Positions 33,933 to 44,354 are shown, counted from the first letter of the stretch. The stretch: DNA of 64,000 bases from Niabella drilacis (GCF_900101395.1 NZ_FMZO01000010.1:62001-126000), one strand, 5' to 3'. Made by a program: numbers and translations. The notes: a model not told the origin generated them from the sequence alone.

Positions 33933-35090
33933 TTAGCGTACCCTTTTAAACACCCCGTTGGAATACTCCAGGAAATACAGCTTTTTGTTTTCGTAGTAAT
34001 CGATCTTCGTTGTTTTGCTTACCGGCTGAATGTCATAATCATAAAACACCCGGTACTCCTTGCTGGCCAGGGCCGCGGCAATATCATTGCCATATTGGTT
34101 TAACAGGCGGCCAAAATGATAGGTAAGATCGTAGGCACGGAAAACCAGGTCCGAGGGCCGGGCATACATCTTTGAATTGTAATAACTGATAATATTCCGG
34201 CTGGTTATATCCAGTTGGGAGCTGTAAAACGGTGTACTGTAAACCAGGTCCAGCCCCTTATACTTCGAAAAATTCAGGTTATCCCAGGTGGGCATCCCCA
34301 TTACCGTGATCTGCGGGTAGGTTTTACTGAGCCGGGAAAGCTGGTCGAGCAATTTATCGGCAAAACCATTATCCAGCGACCCGATCACAAACAGTGAAGA
34401 CCGGTCTTTGAACAGATTGGCCGCTATCTGGGCTGCAGACAGCGAATCTTTTACCTCCGTAAATTTAATATGCATGGCCGTGCTCCTGTCCACCTTGTTC
34501 AATGTTTCAAAAACAGACCGGAGGTAGGTTTCTGAACTTCCCTTGCGGGTAAGATAAATGACCTGCTGGCCGGGATAATTCTTTTTCAGGTAAGCATAAA
34601 TCTGCTCGCCCTGCGTGGGCAGTGTGGAATTGATGACCACAAAATACGGGTTATTCCGTACGTTGCCGTCGTTGGGTACCATGGCATTAATGAGCACCAT
34701 TTTTTTGGAAGCTGCCAGTTTCGACAAGCGGTCCAGCTCATTGATGGCACAATTGGCAATGATCCATTCCACACCATCGGCCGCAGCTTTGTTGACCTGG
34801 CTCTCCAGGCTTTGTTTTGCTGACTTTGAATCATAAATATAAACATCCAGCGGGATGTTCAGCTTAACAAGGGAATCAATGGCCATGGAGGCGCCATGGT
34901 AAAACTCCAGGCCGGGGATGGAAGCTTTGGGAAAGGATTTGCCGCTATAAGTATAACTACCATCTGCACCAAAAGCATTATCCAGGTATAATGGTGTAAA
35001 AATAGCCATTTTATGGCGCTGACCGGTTGTTACCTGTGCTGCTGCTGTACTGCAAATTGCCAGGAATACAAATAATGATAATTTCTTCAT
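33933..35090 (-). CDS. Periplasmic type I binding protein-like (amino-acid ABC type)
   Basis: A 385-residue protein with a signal peptide (1-18) and a two-lobed periplasmic-binding fold. It starts KMAIFTPLYLDNAFG, followed by alternating strand/helix segments (VEWIIANCAINE, MVLINAMVPND, VIYLTRKGSS, SLFVIGSLDNG, ITVMGMPTWDN) as in Leu/Ile/Val-type receptors. No ABC permease or ATPase genes are adjacent, so it may act as an orphan sensor or cell-wall-linked protein, as the LysM-linked relatives do. The substrate cannot be read. Confidence 0.75.
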   Translation of the reverse strand: MKKLSLFVFLAICSTAAAQVTTGQRHKMAIFTPLYLDNAFGADGSYTYSGKSFPKASIPGLEFYHGASMAIDSLVKLNIPLDVYIYDSKSAKQSLESQVNKAAADGVEWIIANCAINELDRLSKLAASKKMVLINAMVPNDGNVRNNPYFVVINSTLPTQGEQIYAYLKKNYPGQQVIYLTRKGSSETYLRSVFETLNKVDRSTAMHIKFTEVKDSLSAAQIAANLFKDRSSLFVIGSLDNGFADKLLDQLSRLSKTYPQITVMGMPTWDNLNFSKYKGLDLVYSTPFYSSQLDITSRNIISYYNSKMYARPSDLVFRAYDLTYHFGRLLNQYGNDIAAALASKEYRVFYDYDIQPVSKTTKIDYYENKKLYFLEYSNGVFKRVR

Positions 35091-35176
35091 AGTTACAAGA
35101 ATATTTAATCAGTAGTCCCGGATCGTTTTCTATAAAGAAGCCCGGATCTGAAGAACCGGTATATCCTTAGCAAATA

Positions 35177-36712
35177 TTATTCCCATTCTATGGTAGCCGG
35201 TGGCTTGCTGCTGATATCATAAACTACGCGGTTGATGCCCCTTACATTATTGCAGATCTCGTTGGAAACATTTGCCAGGAAATCGTAAGGAAGATGTGCC
35301 CAATCGGCCGTCATCCCATCCACACTGGTTACTGCGCGCAGGGCCACGGTGTACTCGTAAGTACGTTCATCGCCCATTACACCAACGCTTTTTACCGGTA
35401 ATAAGATTGTTCCTGCCTGCCAAACCGTTGCATAGAGCCCATTTTCTTTCAGTGCATTGATGTAAATGGCATCCGCCTCCTGCAGCAATTTTACTTTTTC
35501 TTCGGTTACTTCACCCAGTATCCGGATCGCCAGTCCCGGTCCCGGGAACGGGTGCCGGTCTATGAGTTCTGATGAAATCCCCAGTTCCCTGCCCACTTTC
35601 CGCACTTCATCTTTAAAAAGAAAACGCAGTGGTTCTACCAGCGACAGATGCATTTTTTCCGGGAGCCCGCCTACATTATGGTGCGATTTGATGGTTACCG
35701 AAGGACCATGCACGGAAACACTTTCGATCACATCCGGGTAAATGGTGCCCTGTCCCAGGAAATCGATACCCGTCAGCTGGTTGGCCTCATCCTGGAATAC
35801 CTCAATAAAAAGGCGGCCAATGATCTTCCGTTTTGTTTCGGGATCTGGATTATCTTTTAATTCTTTATAAAAAAGGGCCTTTGCATCTACTCCTTTTATA
35901 TTCAGGCCCAGTTGTTTATAGGTTTCCAGCACCTGCTCAAACTCATCTTTCCGCAGCACGCCGTTATCTACAAAAATGCCATACAACCGGTCACCGATCG
36001 CCTTATGGATGAGGGTGGCCGCCACGGTGCTGTCGACCCCGCCGCTCAGCGCCATGATCACTTTACGATCGCCGATCTGCTCCCGCAGGGCATTAACGGT
36101 ATCTGTTACAAAGTGAGCAGGCGTCCAATCCTGGCTGCAGCCGCAGATATCGGTAAGAAAATTCTTTAATATTTTTTTGCCTTCTATGCTGTGGTAAACC
36201 TCCGGGTGAAACTGGAGCCCGTACAACGGGTGTGCGGCTCCATTGTATTTAAAGGCCGCTACCGGGATGCTTTCCGTAGTGGCAAGCACCTCAAACCCCG
36301 CCGGCAGCTCCAGGATGCTATCACCGTGGCTCATCCATACCTGGCTTTTGGGCTCAACGGTTTTTAACAGCGGGTCTCCGGCCTCCCGGGCCTGCATCTG
36401 CGCCCTTCCGTATTCCCGTTTGCTGCTTTTCTCCACCCTGCCGCCAAAAAGCCTGGTCGAAAGCTGGGCCCCGTAGCAAATACCCAAAACAGGTACCTGG
36501 TCCAGGAGATCTTTTACACCAATAACCGGTGCATTTTCATCATTTACCGAAAAGGGCGATCCGGAAAGGATAATTCCTTTTAAATTGCCTTCGAATTCAA
36601 ATGATTTGGAATAGGGAATGATTTCGCAATAAACATTGGCCTCCCGTACGCTGCGCGCGATCAGCTGGGTGTACTGGGAACCAAAATCAAGTATTAATAT
36701 TTTTTCGGTCAT
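35177..36712 (-). CDS. guaA: GMP synthase (glutamine-hydrolysing)
   Basis: A 511-residue enzyme of normal length. The N-terminal class I amidotransferase domain has the catalytic Cys79 (LGICYGAQ) and the HPEV motif near 168; the ATP pyrophosphatase domain has the P-loop SGGVDST near 222; the C-terminal dimerisation domain ends PPATIEWE. It converts XMP, ATP and glutamine to GMP in the cytoplasm. guaB is 1.6 kb away on the same strand but separated by two other genes, so they are not co-transcribed. A TACCTTCG box (36719-36726, minus strand) ends 6 bases before the start codon. Confidence 0.97.
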   Translation of the reverse strand: MTEKILILDFGSQYTQLIARSVREANVYCEIIPYSKSFEFEGNLKGIILSGSPFSVNDENAPVIGVKDLLDQVPVLGICYGAQLSTRLFGGRVEKSSKREYGRAQMQAREAGDPLLKTVEPKSQVWMSHGDSILELPAGFEVLATTESIPVAAFKYNGAAHPLYGLQFHPEVYHSIEGKKILKNFLTDICGCSQDWTPAHFVTDTVNALREQIGDRKVIMALSGGVDSTVAATLIHKAIGDRLYGIFVDNGVLRKDEFEQVLETYKQLGLNIKGVDAKALFYKELKDNPDPETKRKIIGRLFIEVFQDEANQLTGIDFLGQGTIYPDVIESVSVHGPSVTIKSHHNVGGLPEKMHLSLVEPLRFLFKDEVRKVGRELGISSELIDRHPFPGPGLAIRILGEVTEEKVKLLQEADAIYINALKENGLYATVWQAGTILLPVKSVGVMGDERTYEYTVALRAVTSVDGMTADWAHLPYDFLANVSNEICNNVRGINRVVYDISSKPPATIEWE

Positions 36713-36886
36713 GATGCGCGAAGGTAATAAAATTGCAAATCACAAAAGCGGAGAATCCGGATAACCTTTGGTTAAATTGCGGGTTTGTCTGTTTAAAAAA
36801 CTATTTTTATAACGAGGAGCATTACGGGTACCCGGTACCCGCCGTATCCCGGACGAAAAACGATCAGAAAACTTAAAAAAGAGAAG

Positions 36887-37609
36887 ATGAAAAAATTATT
36901 TTTTATGGCTGTGGCTGTAGTTTTGCTCGCAGGTTCCTGCAATATCGTTGATCAGCAGCGCATTAAAGGAAACGGCAAGATCGTGAGCAAGACTTATGAG
37001 CTGAAGGACTTTAGCAGTATTGATATTGGTAATGCTTCGGTTATTTTCCTGAAACAGGACTCCGTCTTCAGCGTAAAGATCGAAACCGATGAAAATCTCT
37101 TCCAGTATATTATTGCAGCGGTTGAAGAAGGAGAACTGGATATTGATGAAAAAAACGATTATGACCTGAGCCCCAGCAGCGACATAAAGATCTATATTTC
37201 CATGCCGGTAGTTAAAAAAGCGGCCATTTCCGGGGCGTCCACGTTAAAAGGCGATAACAGGATCACACAGGACGAACCGCTTGCCCTGGATATCAGCGGC
37301 GCCTCCAACGGTACGCTCCAGGTAAAAGCCCCCACCGTACAAATGGATGTGAGCGGCGCATCTACCCTGAATATTTCGGGGGAGACCCGCGATATCCGGG
37401 GCGAAGCGAGCGGCGCCAGCACCATCCGCGGGTTTGACCTGAAGGCGGAGACCACCAGTATTGAAGCCAGCGGCGCCAGTACCGCCAATGTTTTTGCCAG
37501 CGTTCAGCTTACAGCCAATGCCAGTGGCGCTTCCAGCATCAAATACATGGGCAACCCTAAAGTAAACTCTTCAGCCAATGGCGCGGGCAGCGTAGGTAAG
37601 GCGGATTAA
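36887..37609 (+). CDS. GIN-domain (DUF2807) lipoprotein
   Basis: A 240-residue protein with a lipobox (LAGSC, Cys18) and a head GIN domain (DUF2807), a right-handed parallel beta solenoid. The fold shows as repeated SGAS/SGAST turns roughly every 17-22 residues (ISGASTL, ISGASNG, VSGASTL, ASGASTI, ASGASTA, ASGASSI). An FSSIDIGNASVIFLKQD strand opens the domain. It is likely in the periplasm or on the cell surface. Function is not known for most members; they often lie near LytTR or PspC genes, which is not the case here. Confidence 0.85.
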   Translation: MKKLFFMAVAVVLLAGSCNIVDQQRIKGNGKIVSKTYELKDFSSIDIGNASVIFLKQDSVFSVKIETDENLFQYIIAAVEEGELDIDEKNDYDLSPSSDIKIYISMPVVKKAAISGASTLKGDNRITQDEPLALDISGASNGTLQVKAPTVQMDVSGASTLNISGETRDIRGEASGASTIRGFDLKAETTSIEASGASTANVFASVQLTANASGASSIKYMGNPKVNSSANGAGSVGKAD

Positions 37610-37616
37610 AAACCGG

Positions 37617-37679
37617 TTTCAGATTTCAGGTTCCATGTTTCAGTCAGATCCTGAAACGTGAAACTTCAAACCTGGGACC
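37617..37679. repeat. Heptad array, TTTCAGn turning into TGAAACn, 9 units
   Basis: Starting 8 bases after the GIN gene stop, units follow each other in exact 7-bp register: TTTCAGA (37617), TTTCAGG (37624), TTTCAGT (37638), TGAAACG (37652), TGAAACT (37659) and others between. The second half carries the reverse-complement type of word of the first half, so the array is also an inverted repeat. Confidence 0.75.
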
Positions 37680-37686
37680 TGCACAC

Positions 37687-38241
37687 TTACTCCTTATCCA
37701 GCCGCTCCCATACCTCTGTAAGCGTCTTTTTTATCGCCGGAGGAAGCCTGTCAAAATTTTCAGAATACCTGCTTTGCCGGTATCCATCCGAAGCAGCCGC
37801 GCTGATCGTATAAAATGCAGCGCCTTTTGAAAATAACAGGTGCACCGACTGCTGCTGCTGGCCGGCATCTGTTAGGCTGTAAATAAAATATGCGTCTACA
37901 CTTCCATCACCGTCCCCGTCGAAAAAGCCCTTGCGGGCATCCCAGTTCATGATGATCCCGGTATGGGTCAGCATCGTGTCGGCCTTAACTACCCACACCC
38001 CTTTTTCTTTGGAATAACGCTGCAGGTACATGGTATCCGGCTGAATTCCTTTTGCCGCTTTTGAAAAAACAAATACGTTCTCCTCTTTCTCAGCCACCCG
38101 GACTTCATTTACATTAAGCAAACGGACGCCCCGGAATTTAAAATTGCCGTATGCTTCCGTGGCGCGGGTGATCACAGTTACCTGTGCATCCGCCGCTGCA
38201 ATTCCGGAGATCAGCGTAAGCAATAGTGCGATATACTTCAT
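37687..38241 (-). CDS. Secreted protein of unknown function
   Basis: A 184-residue protein with an N-terminal signal peptide (MKYIALLLTLISGIAAADAQ, cleavage near 19-20) and a beta-rich mature part. A DGDGDGSVDAYFIYSL stretch (about residue 108) looks like a Ca-binding dockerin/EF-type loop. No family recognised. Both of its flanks carry heptad arrays. Confidence 0.65.
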   Translation of the reverse strand: MKYIALLLTLISGIAAADAQVTVITRATEAYGNFKFRGVRLLNVNEVRVAEKEENVFVFSKAAKGIQPDTMYLQRYSKEKGVWVVKADTMLTHTGIIMNWDARKGFFDGDGDGSVDAYFIYSLTDAGQQQQSVHLLFSKGAAFYTISAAASDGYRQSRYSENFDRLPPAIKKTLTEVWERLDKE

Positions 38242-38293
38242 AGCTTATGGTTGCTTATTTATTATTTATCTGTTGCATCAGGCCGGCATAACA

Positions 38294-38342
38294 ATGGGTC
38301 ATGATCCATTTACCATGACCCATGACCCATTAACTATGAATA
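38294..38342. repeat. Heptad array, word ATGACCC, 7 units
   Basis: Seven consecutive 7-bp units each begin with AT: ATGGGTC, ATGATCC, then ATTTACC, ATGACCC (twice), ATTAACT and ATGAATA. It lies between guaB (3' end, 4 bp away) and the secreted-protein gene. Confidence 0.75.
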
Positions 38343-38346
38343 AGAA

Positions 38347-39843
38347 CTATTTCCGGCTGTAATTCGGCGCTTCCTTGGTCACATCCACATCATGCGGGTG
38401 ACTTTCATTCATACCTGCATTGGTGATCTTTACAAATTGTGCGTTCTGGAGGTCTTTGATGCTCTTTGCACCACAATACCCCATCCCGGCACGCAATCCG
38501 CCGGTATATTGATAGATCACTTCCTTTAAAGTGCCTTTATAAGCCACCCGGCCTTCGATACCTTCCGGTACAAACTTCTTCACATCATCTTCCGGGTCCT
38601 GGAAATAGCGATCGCTGCTGCCCTTGGCCATAGCCCCCAGCGAACCCATGCCGCGGTATGCTTTAAATTTACGTCCCTCAAAAATGATGGTTTCACCCGG
38701 ACTTTCTTCCGTACCGGCAAAAATGCTTCCCATCATGGCACAGTCTGCACCGGCTGCCAGCGCCTTTACAAGATCGCCGGTATACCGGATACCGCCATCT
38801 GCGATAATGGGTACTCCTTTCCTTTTCAACCCGGACGCGGCTTCCATGATCGCCGTCAGCTGCGGCATGCCCGCACCGGCCACGATACGCGTGGTACAGA
38901 TGGAGCCGGGACCAATACCCACTTTCACCGCATCGGCTCCTGCTTCTGCCATTGCCAGGGCCCCCGCGGCAGTACCTACATTACCCACGATAATATTCAG
39001 CTTCTTAAAATTCTTCTTAACGTTTTTCAATGCACTTAGCACCCCTTTCGTATGTCCGTGTGCACTGTCCAGTACCACCACATCCACACCTACCTGCTGC
39101 AGCGCATCGATCCGCTCTGTCACATCACCGGTGATGCCCACGCCGGCACCCACCAGCAGGCGACCAAAGGAATCTTTAATAGCATTGGGAAATGAAGTCA
39201 CCTGTAAAATATCACGGTAGGTGATCAGGCCGATCAACTTGCCCTGTTTGTCTACTACAGGCAGTTTTTCCACTTTATACTGGCGCAGAATGGTTTTTGC
39301 TTTTTTAAGGTCTGTTCCTTCCGGGGCTGTGATCAGGTTGGTACTGGTCATTACCTCGCTCACCTTACGGCTGGGGTTATCTTCAAAACGCAGATCCCGG
39401 TTTGTCAGGATCCCTTTCAGTTTTTTGTTTTTATCGATCACCGGGATGCCGCCGATCTTATTCTCCGCCATCAGCTGCAGGGCGTCTCCGATGGTAGCAT
39501 CTTCCAGCAGGGTGATGGGATCCAGGATCAGGCCGCTCTCACTCCGTTTTACCTTGCGCACCTGTTCCGCCTGCTTTTCGATGCTCATGTTCTTGTGCAG
39601 GATGCCCAGGCCGCCCTCGCGGGCAATAGCCGTAGCCAGCGCTGCTTCCGTAACCGTATCCATAGCGGCGGATAAGATGGGAATGTTTAAAGAAATATCT
39701 TTGGTGAGTTTGGTACGGATGTCCACCTCCCGTGGTAATACCTGGCTGAATGCCGGTACCAGTAATACGTCGTCAAATGTTAAGCCTTCAAAGGCGATCT
39801 TGGGATTATTTGCAGAAGCTGCAGAAGATTTTCTTGTTGCCAT
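38347..39843 (-). CDS. guaB: Inosine-5'-monophosphate dehydrogenase
   Basis: A 498-residue IMPDH from the ATG at 39843. A TIM barrel ([16 protein letters not shown] start) is interrupted by a two-CBS Bateman module at about 100-215. The catalytic loop [18 protein letters not shown] near 305 has the nucleophile Cys, followed by the flap ([20 protein letters not shown]). It makes XMP from IMP, the step before GuaA. A consensus -7 box (TACCTTTG, 39847-39854 on the minus strand) ends only 3 bases before the ATG, so the message may be leaderless. Confidence 0.97.
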   Translation of the reverse strand: MATRKSSAASANNPKIAFEGLTFDDVLLVPAFSQVLPREVDIRTKLTKDISLNIPILSAAMDTVTEAALATAIAREGGLGILHKNMSIEKQAEQVRKVKRSESGLILDPITLLEDATIGDALQLMAENKIGGIPVIDKNKKLKGILTNRDLRFEDNPSRKVSEVMTSTNLITAPEGTDLKKAKTILRQYKVEKLPVVDKQGKLIGLITYRDILQVTSFPNAIKDSFGRLLVGAGVGITGDVTERIDALQQVGVDVVVLDSAHGHTKGVLSALKNVKKNFKKLNIIVGNVGTAAGALAMAEAGADAVKVGIGPGSICTTRIVAGAGMPQLTAIMEAASGLKRKGVPIIADGGIRYTGDLVKALAAGADCAMMGSIFAGTEESPGETIIFEGRKFKAYRGMGSLGAMAKGSSDRYFQDPEDDVKKFVPEGIEGRVAYKGTLKEVIYQYTGGLRAGMGYCGAKSIKDLQNAQFVKITNAGMNESHPHDVDVTKEAPNYSRK

Positions 39844-39846
39844 GTG

Positions 39847-39854
39847 CAAAGGTA
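39847..39854 (-). promoter_or_regulatory. -7 box abutting the guaB start codon
   Basis: Minus-strand TACCTTTG is a perfect TAnnTTTG match. Three bases separate it from the ATG at 39843, leaving almost no room for a 5' leader. Confidence 0.5.
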
Positions 39855-40047
39855 AGGGAAAATGGAAATACGATCCATGGTTTCACCACCTGATCATATG
39901 GATCTTGCAATTTCATGACGTTACGATCCACTGTGACAGCGGGTTTCCACCATATATAAATATATTTTTTGTCAATCCGGATGCCTGCGCAATAATTTTT
40001 TCTGCGGCCATCATTACCGGAATGATTGCCTGCGTGCGCAATCGTTT

Positions 40048-40059
40048 GCGTAATTACGC
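40048..40059. promoter_or_regulatory. 12-bp perfect palindrome between guaB and zwf
   Basis: GCGTAATTACGC is its own reverse complement. It lies in the 307-bp divergent region between guaB and zwf, 55 bp upstream of the zwf -7 box; a regulator site is possible. The rest of the divergent region contains no gene. Confidence 0.4.
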
Positions 40060-40114
40060 CGCATTGAAAACCAACGGAACACACAAACAATACCCCCATT
40101 CCTCTTTTTAGCCC

Positions 40115-40122
40115 TACTTTTG
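40115..40122 (+). promoter_or_regulatory. -7 box for zwf
   Basis: TACTTTTG matches TAnnTTTG exactly, 28 bases before the zwf ATG. No clear -33 TTTG is seen. Confidence 0.5.
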
Positions 40123-40150
40123 CAAACAAATTTTAACCGATTACGGAATC

Positions 40151-41677
40151 ATGCTTAAAATCAATCATACAAAAAAGCCCGCGCCTACGGTCCTGTTTAT
40201 CTTTGGCGGCAGCGGGGATCTGAATCAACGTAAACTGACTCCTGCCCTGTATAATCTTTGGATGGATGGCCTGATGCCCGAAAAATTTTCCATCATCGGC
40301 ACCGGCCGTACCGATTATTCCAATGAAAAATTCAGGGACCATTTGCTGGAGGGGATCAACGAGTTTTCGCGGAGGAAGAGTGATGGCAACGGAAGCTGGG
40401 AAAAATTTTCGCAACAGGTATCCTATCTGCGGATGGATGTGGACCAGCCAAAAGACTACGTTGCTATGGCAAAGATCATCAGCGATTGCGAAGCCGAATG
40501 GGGTGTGGAAGCCCATGTGCTCTTTTACCTTGCCGTAGCTCCGCAGCTGGTACCGGAGATCACCACCAACTTAAATAAGCTGGAAAAATCAAAAGATAAA
40601 AATAAGGCGCGCATCGTTATTGAGAAGCCCTTTGGTCATGACCTGAAGAGTGCAGAAGAGCTGAACCGCCTGCTGACCGAAATGTTCGATGAAAGCCAGA
40701 TCTACCGGATCGATCACTACCTGGGAAAAGAAACGGTACAGAACATCCTGGCGCTGCGCTTTGCCAATGCCCTGTTTGAGCCCATCTGGAACCGGAACTA
40801 TATCGACCATGTGCAGATCACCGCGGCCGAAACCGTGGGTGTGGAAGATCGTGGCGGCTACTATGAGCGTTCCGGCGCCCTGCGCGATATGGTGCAGAAC
40901 CACATCCTGCAGCTGATCTGCATGGTGGCCATGGAAGCGCCGGTATCGTTTGAAGCAGATGAGATCCGCAATAAAAAATCGGATGTATTAAATGCCATCC
41001 GGAAGATCAAAAAAGAAGAAGTACAGCAATACGCCGTAAGGGGACAATATTCCCAGGGATGGGTGCAGGGACAGCAGGAAAAAGCCTACCGCGAGGAAAA
41101 AGGCGTTGCCCCCAACTCTTCTGTAGAAACCTTTGCCGCCGTAAAATTCTATATCGACAACTGGCGCTGGCAGGATGTTCCCTTTTATGTGCGTACCGGA
41201 AAATTCCTGAAAGAGAAGACCACGCTCATCACCGTACAGTTCAAGGAAGCCCCCAAATACGCCTTTCCGCCGGAGGCTTCCGAAACCTGGCGCTCCAACC
41301 GGCTCACCATCAGCATTCAGCCCGAAATGGACATCCGGCTGCGGTTTCAGGCCAAGCGCCCGGGGCAAACCATGTCGCTCAACCCCGTAAACATGGTATT
41401 CAGTTACAGCGATAATTATGACGCGCCCCAGCCGGAGGCTTACGAAACCCTCTTGCTGGATGCCATGATGGGTAACCCTACCCAGTTTATGCGGGGCGAC
41501 CAGGTGGAGATCGCCTGGGAAGTCATTGAGCCCATTCTCGAAACCTGGGAAAACCGTCCGCCGGTCGATTTCCCCAACTATGCACCCGGCACCTGGGGGC
41601 CGGAAGATGCAGAAGCACTGATCGCCCGTGAAGGTAGGAACTGGATCACGCTTCCTCCCAAAAGAAAAGAAGGATAA
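40151..41677 (+). CDS. zwf: Glucose-6-phosphate 1-dehydrogenase
   Basis: A 508-residue enzyme of normal length. It has an N-terminal Rossmann fold with the dinucleotide motif GGSGDLNQRKL (about residue 19), the EKPFGHD motif near 158 and the active-site RIDHYLGKE motif near 187. The C-terminal domain follows. It oxidises glucose-6-phosphate to 6-phosphogluconolactone, giving NADPH for the pentose phosphate pathway. Genes for 6-phosphogluconolactonase or gnd are not adjacent. A long GC-rich hairpin follows 22 bp after the stop. Confidence 0.97.
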   Translation: MLKINHTKKPAPTVLFIFGGSGDLNQRKLTPALYNLWMDGLMPEKFSIIGTGRTDYSNEKFRDHLLEGINEFSRRKSDGNGSWEKFSQQVSYLRMDVDQPKDYVAMAKIISDCEAEWGVEAHVLFYLAVAPQLVPEITTNLNKLEKSKDKNKARIVIEKPFGHDLKSAEELNRLLTEMFDESQIYRIDHYLGKETVQNILALRFANALFEPIWNRNYIDHVQITAAETVGVEDRGGYYERSGALRDMVQNHILQLICMVAMEAPVSFEADEIRNKKSDVLNAIRKIKKEEVQQYAVRGQYSQGWVQGQQEKAYREEKGVAPNSSVETFAAVKFYIDNWRWQDVPFYVRTGKFLKEKTTLITVQFKEAPKYAFPPEASETWRSNRLTISIQPEMDIRLRFQAKRPGQTMSLNPVNMVFSYSDNYDAPQPEAYETLLLDAMMGNPTQFMRGDQVEIAWEVIEPILETWENRPPVDFPNYAPGTWGPEDAEALIAREGRNWITLPPKRKEG

Positions 41678-41698
41678 TACAATCCTATAAACAGCATA

Positions 41699-41730
41699 AA
41701 CAGGCCCCGGAGCAGCTCCCGGGGCCTGTT
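41699..41730. terminator. Strong GC hairpin after zwf
   Basis: AACAGGCCCCGG (41699-41710) and its exact reverse complement (41719-41730) form a perfect 12-bp stem with an 8-base loop. It lacks a T run, so it may block transcription weakly or protect the mRNA 3' end. Confidence 0.7.
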
Positions 41731-41861
41731 GCATAATACCCCGGGGCACCCGCTGACCTGCACACCACAGCATTTAACTTTTCCTTTTCAAAGATTCGTT
41801 GCAGGTTTGTAATAATACCGGAATCATGTAACAAAGAACCTGACAATTACGAAATACAATA

Positions 41862-44354
41862 ATGAAAACATTGATACTGACTGCCCTGGTTTCATTGGTA
41901 CTGGCCCCTGCCTTTGCAGCCCGGGTAAAGGGCCTTATTACCGATGAAAACGGAGCGCCGCTTCCCTATGCCACTATCACCATTAAGGGCTCCTCAAACG
42001 GGACCACTGCCAATAGTAAAGGCATCTATACCTTAGATATAGCGCCAGGCACTTACAACTTTCTATTTGAATATGTAGGGTATATGGCGCTTGAAAAAAC
42101 GGTTACCGTTACCGGTAAAGACCAGGAGCTGGACGTCACGCTCTATACGAACGACCACCTTATGAAAGAAGTAGTGATCCAGAGCAAGGGAGAGGATCCC
42201 GCATACAGGATCATCCGCGAGGCCATTAAAAGAAAATCCTATTATGAACACCAGAATGATTCCCTGTCGGTGACCATTTACCTCAAAGGGATCATTCGTA
42301 CCCTGAATATTCCCAAAAAAGTGCTGGGGAAAAAAGTAGACCGCGATGCCAATGACGGGCTGGATACGGCCGGCAAGGGGGTGCTGATGCTTTCGGAATC
42401 AACGGTACAGCTGGATGAAGTAAAACCCCGGCAATCAAAAATAACCGTACTGTCCAGCTATGAACGGGGCAGTAATATGGGATTGAATTTTTCAAAGGTC
42501 ACCTCTTTTTATACCAATAACGTAGCGGTCTTTGACGTTGGCAGCAACTCCCGCGGGTATATTTCCCCCATTGCAGACGGAGCGCTGAATTTTTACCGTT
42601 ACCGGCTGCTGAACAGTTATACAAGGGATGGTATTACTGTAAAGACCATCCGCGTTACACCCAAAAGAAAGCAGGAGCCCCTGTTCTCCGGCACCATTGA
42701 AATAGCCGATTCTTCCTGGCGCATTTATAGCCTGGACCTCATGCTCACCCGGGACTACCAGCTGGAGCTGATCGATACCCTCCGTATTAAACAGCTGCAC
42801 GGACCGGTTGCTGCCGGTGTATGGAAGACCAAGAACCAGATCACGTCCGTTTCATTTAACCAGTTTGGCTTCCGGGGCATCGGCAGCTTTGTAAATGTAT
42901 ACAGTAACTATAACCTGCACCCGGGCTATACTGCCGGCTATTTCAACAATATCGTTATGAAGTATGATACCGGTTATTATAAAAAGGATTCCAATTTCTG
43001 GAAGGAGACCCGGCCGGTGACACTGGAAGATGACGAAAAAAAATACTACGCATTCCGCGACAGTATCAATGCGCTCAACAGGAACCGTCCCCCATCCTAC
43101 TATGATTCATTAAGACGTCATCAGCAAATCAAACTCGTTAACATTTTATGGAGCAACCAGCAGTACCGCTGGTATTCAAAAAGCCATACGCTCACCTATA
43201 GCCTCAGAGGTCTGCTAAAAGGATTGGAGTACAATACTGTAGAGGGCGTGGCACTGAAGGCAAACCATACATTTAACTATACACCGGTAAAAGGCCCATA
43301 TCTGTACGACCTGTTATGGAACATGCGTTATGGTTTCGAAAATCATCATTTTAACAGTTATGGTACCTTTACCATACGACCCAGGGCGCTCCCTTACCGC
43401 AAACGCTATATAAGTTTTTCGGGCGGCAAAAGGGCATCACAGTTTAACCCCGATAAGCCCATTGATGCCCTTACCAATACCTTTTATACGCTGTTCTTCA
43501 AAAGCAATTTTATGAAATTGTATGAGAACCGGTTTGGCAGCATCCATTATAACAACCGCTTTGAAAATGGCTTTGCCATTAATGCAAACGTATTATATGA
43601 AGACCGCATTCCACTCCAAAACACTGCCGGGTACTCCTTTTTCAACCGGAACAAATCCTTCACCCCCAATCACCCGGAAGCATTGGCGCAGATTCCGTTT
43701 AACCCGCACCAGGCGCTTATTGGAAGTCTTACCCTTACCTGGCAGCCGGGGCAAAAATATATCCAGCATCCCAACTATAAAGCGTCTATTGGTTCCGATA
43801 AACCGGTATTTTCTCTTAATTATACCGCCGGCATTCCAAAACTCCTGGGCAGTGATGTCAACTATCACAAATGGGCAGCGGAGATGACACATGATAAAAA
43901 CTTCCGGCTTGCCGGTTTGTTTAAGTACCGCTTAGGCGCCGGCGGCTTTATCAGCGCCAGAGAATATTCCATCCCGGATATGAAGCATTTCAACGGTAAC
44001 CAGACTTTTTACAATATCAAATACCTGAATAGCTTTCAGCTGGCTCCTTATTATGCCTACAGCAACATCGCCCGCTTTTATGCCGAAGGAAATATTGAGC
44101 ACCATTTTAATGGGTTGCTGACCAATAAGATCCCATTGTTCAACAAGCTCAAATGGAACCTCGTTGCAGGCAGCAATGCTTTTTATGTAAACAACAGTCA
44201 ATACTATGCAGAAGCCTTTGCAGGTATCGAAAACATCTTCAAACTGTTCCGGGTGGATGTGATCGCCGGTTACCAGCCCTTACTGAAAACAACTTATGGG
44301 GTGCGGGTGGGGCTGGGCGGATTGCTGGGGAGTGCATTCCAGTTTGAAAGATAA
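41862..44354 (+). CDS. DUF5686 outer-membrane protein with carboxypeptidase-like plug domain
   Basis: An 830-residue protein with a signal peptide (1-19), then a carboxypeptidase-regulatory-like beta sandwich (about 22-105: RVKGLITDENGAPLPYATITIKG). The DUF5686 region (about 115-830) has the EDPAYRIIREAIKRK motif near 110 and a C-terminal run of amphipathic strands consistent with a large outer-membrane barrel. Its layout resembles a TonB-dependent receptor without a plug or TonB box. The export or uptake role of this Bacteroidota family is not known. It is monocistronic. Confidence 0.85.
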   Translation: MKTLILTALVSLVLAPAFAARVKGLITDENGAPLPYATITIKGSSNGTTANSKGIYTLDIAPGTYNFLFEYVGYMALEKTVTVTGKDQELDVTLYTNDHLMKEVVIQSKGEDPAYRIIREAIKRKSYYEHQNDSLSVTIYLKGIIRTLNIPKKVLGKKVDRDANDGLDTAGKGVLMLSESTVQLDEVKPRQSKITVLSSYERGSNMGLNFSKVTSFYTNNVAVFDVGSNSRGYISPIADGALNFYRYRLLNSYTRDGITVKTIRVTPKRKQEPLFSGTIEIADSSWRIYSLDLMLTRDYQLELIDTLRIKQLHGPVAAGVWKTKNQITSVSFNQFGFRGIGSFVNVYSNYNLHPGYTAGYFNNIVMKYDTGYYKKDSNFWKETRPVTLEDDEKKYYAFRDSINALNRNRPPSYYDSLRRHQQIKLVNILWSNQQYRWYSKSHTLTYSLRGLLKGLEYNTVEGVALKANHTFNYTPVKGPYLYDLLWNMRYGFENHHFNSYGTFTIRPRALPYRKRYISFSGGKRASQFNPDKPIDALTNTFYTLFFKSNFMKLYENRFGSIHYNNRFENGFAINANVLYEDRIPLQNTAGYSFFNRNKSFTPNHPEALAQIPFNPHQALIGSLTLTWQPGQKYIQHPNYKASIGSDKPVFSLNYTAGIPKLLGSDVNYHKWAAEMTHDKNFRLAGLFKYRLGAGGFISAREYSIPDMKHFNGNQTFYNIKYLNSFQLAPYYAYSNIARFYAEGNIEHHFNGLLTNKIPLFNKLKWNLVAGSNAFYVNNSQYYAEAFAGIENIFKLFRVDVIAGYQPLLKTTYGVRVGLGGLLGSAFQFER

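Noticed and set aside
37240-37600. Internal repeats in the GIN gene as a DNA repeat or selfish element
   Set aside because: The SGAST recurrence is a protein-level pattern of the solenoid fold; codon use differs between the repeats.
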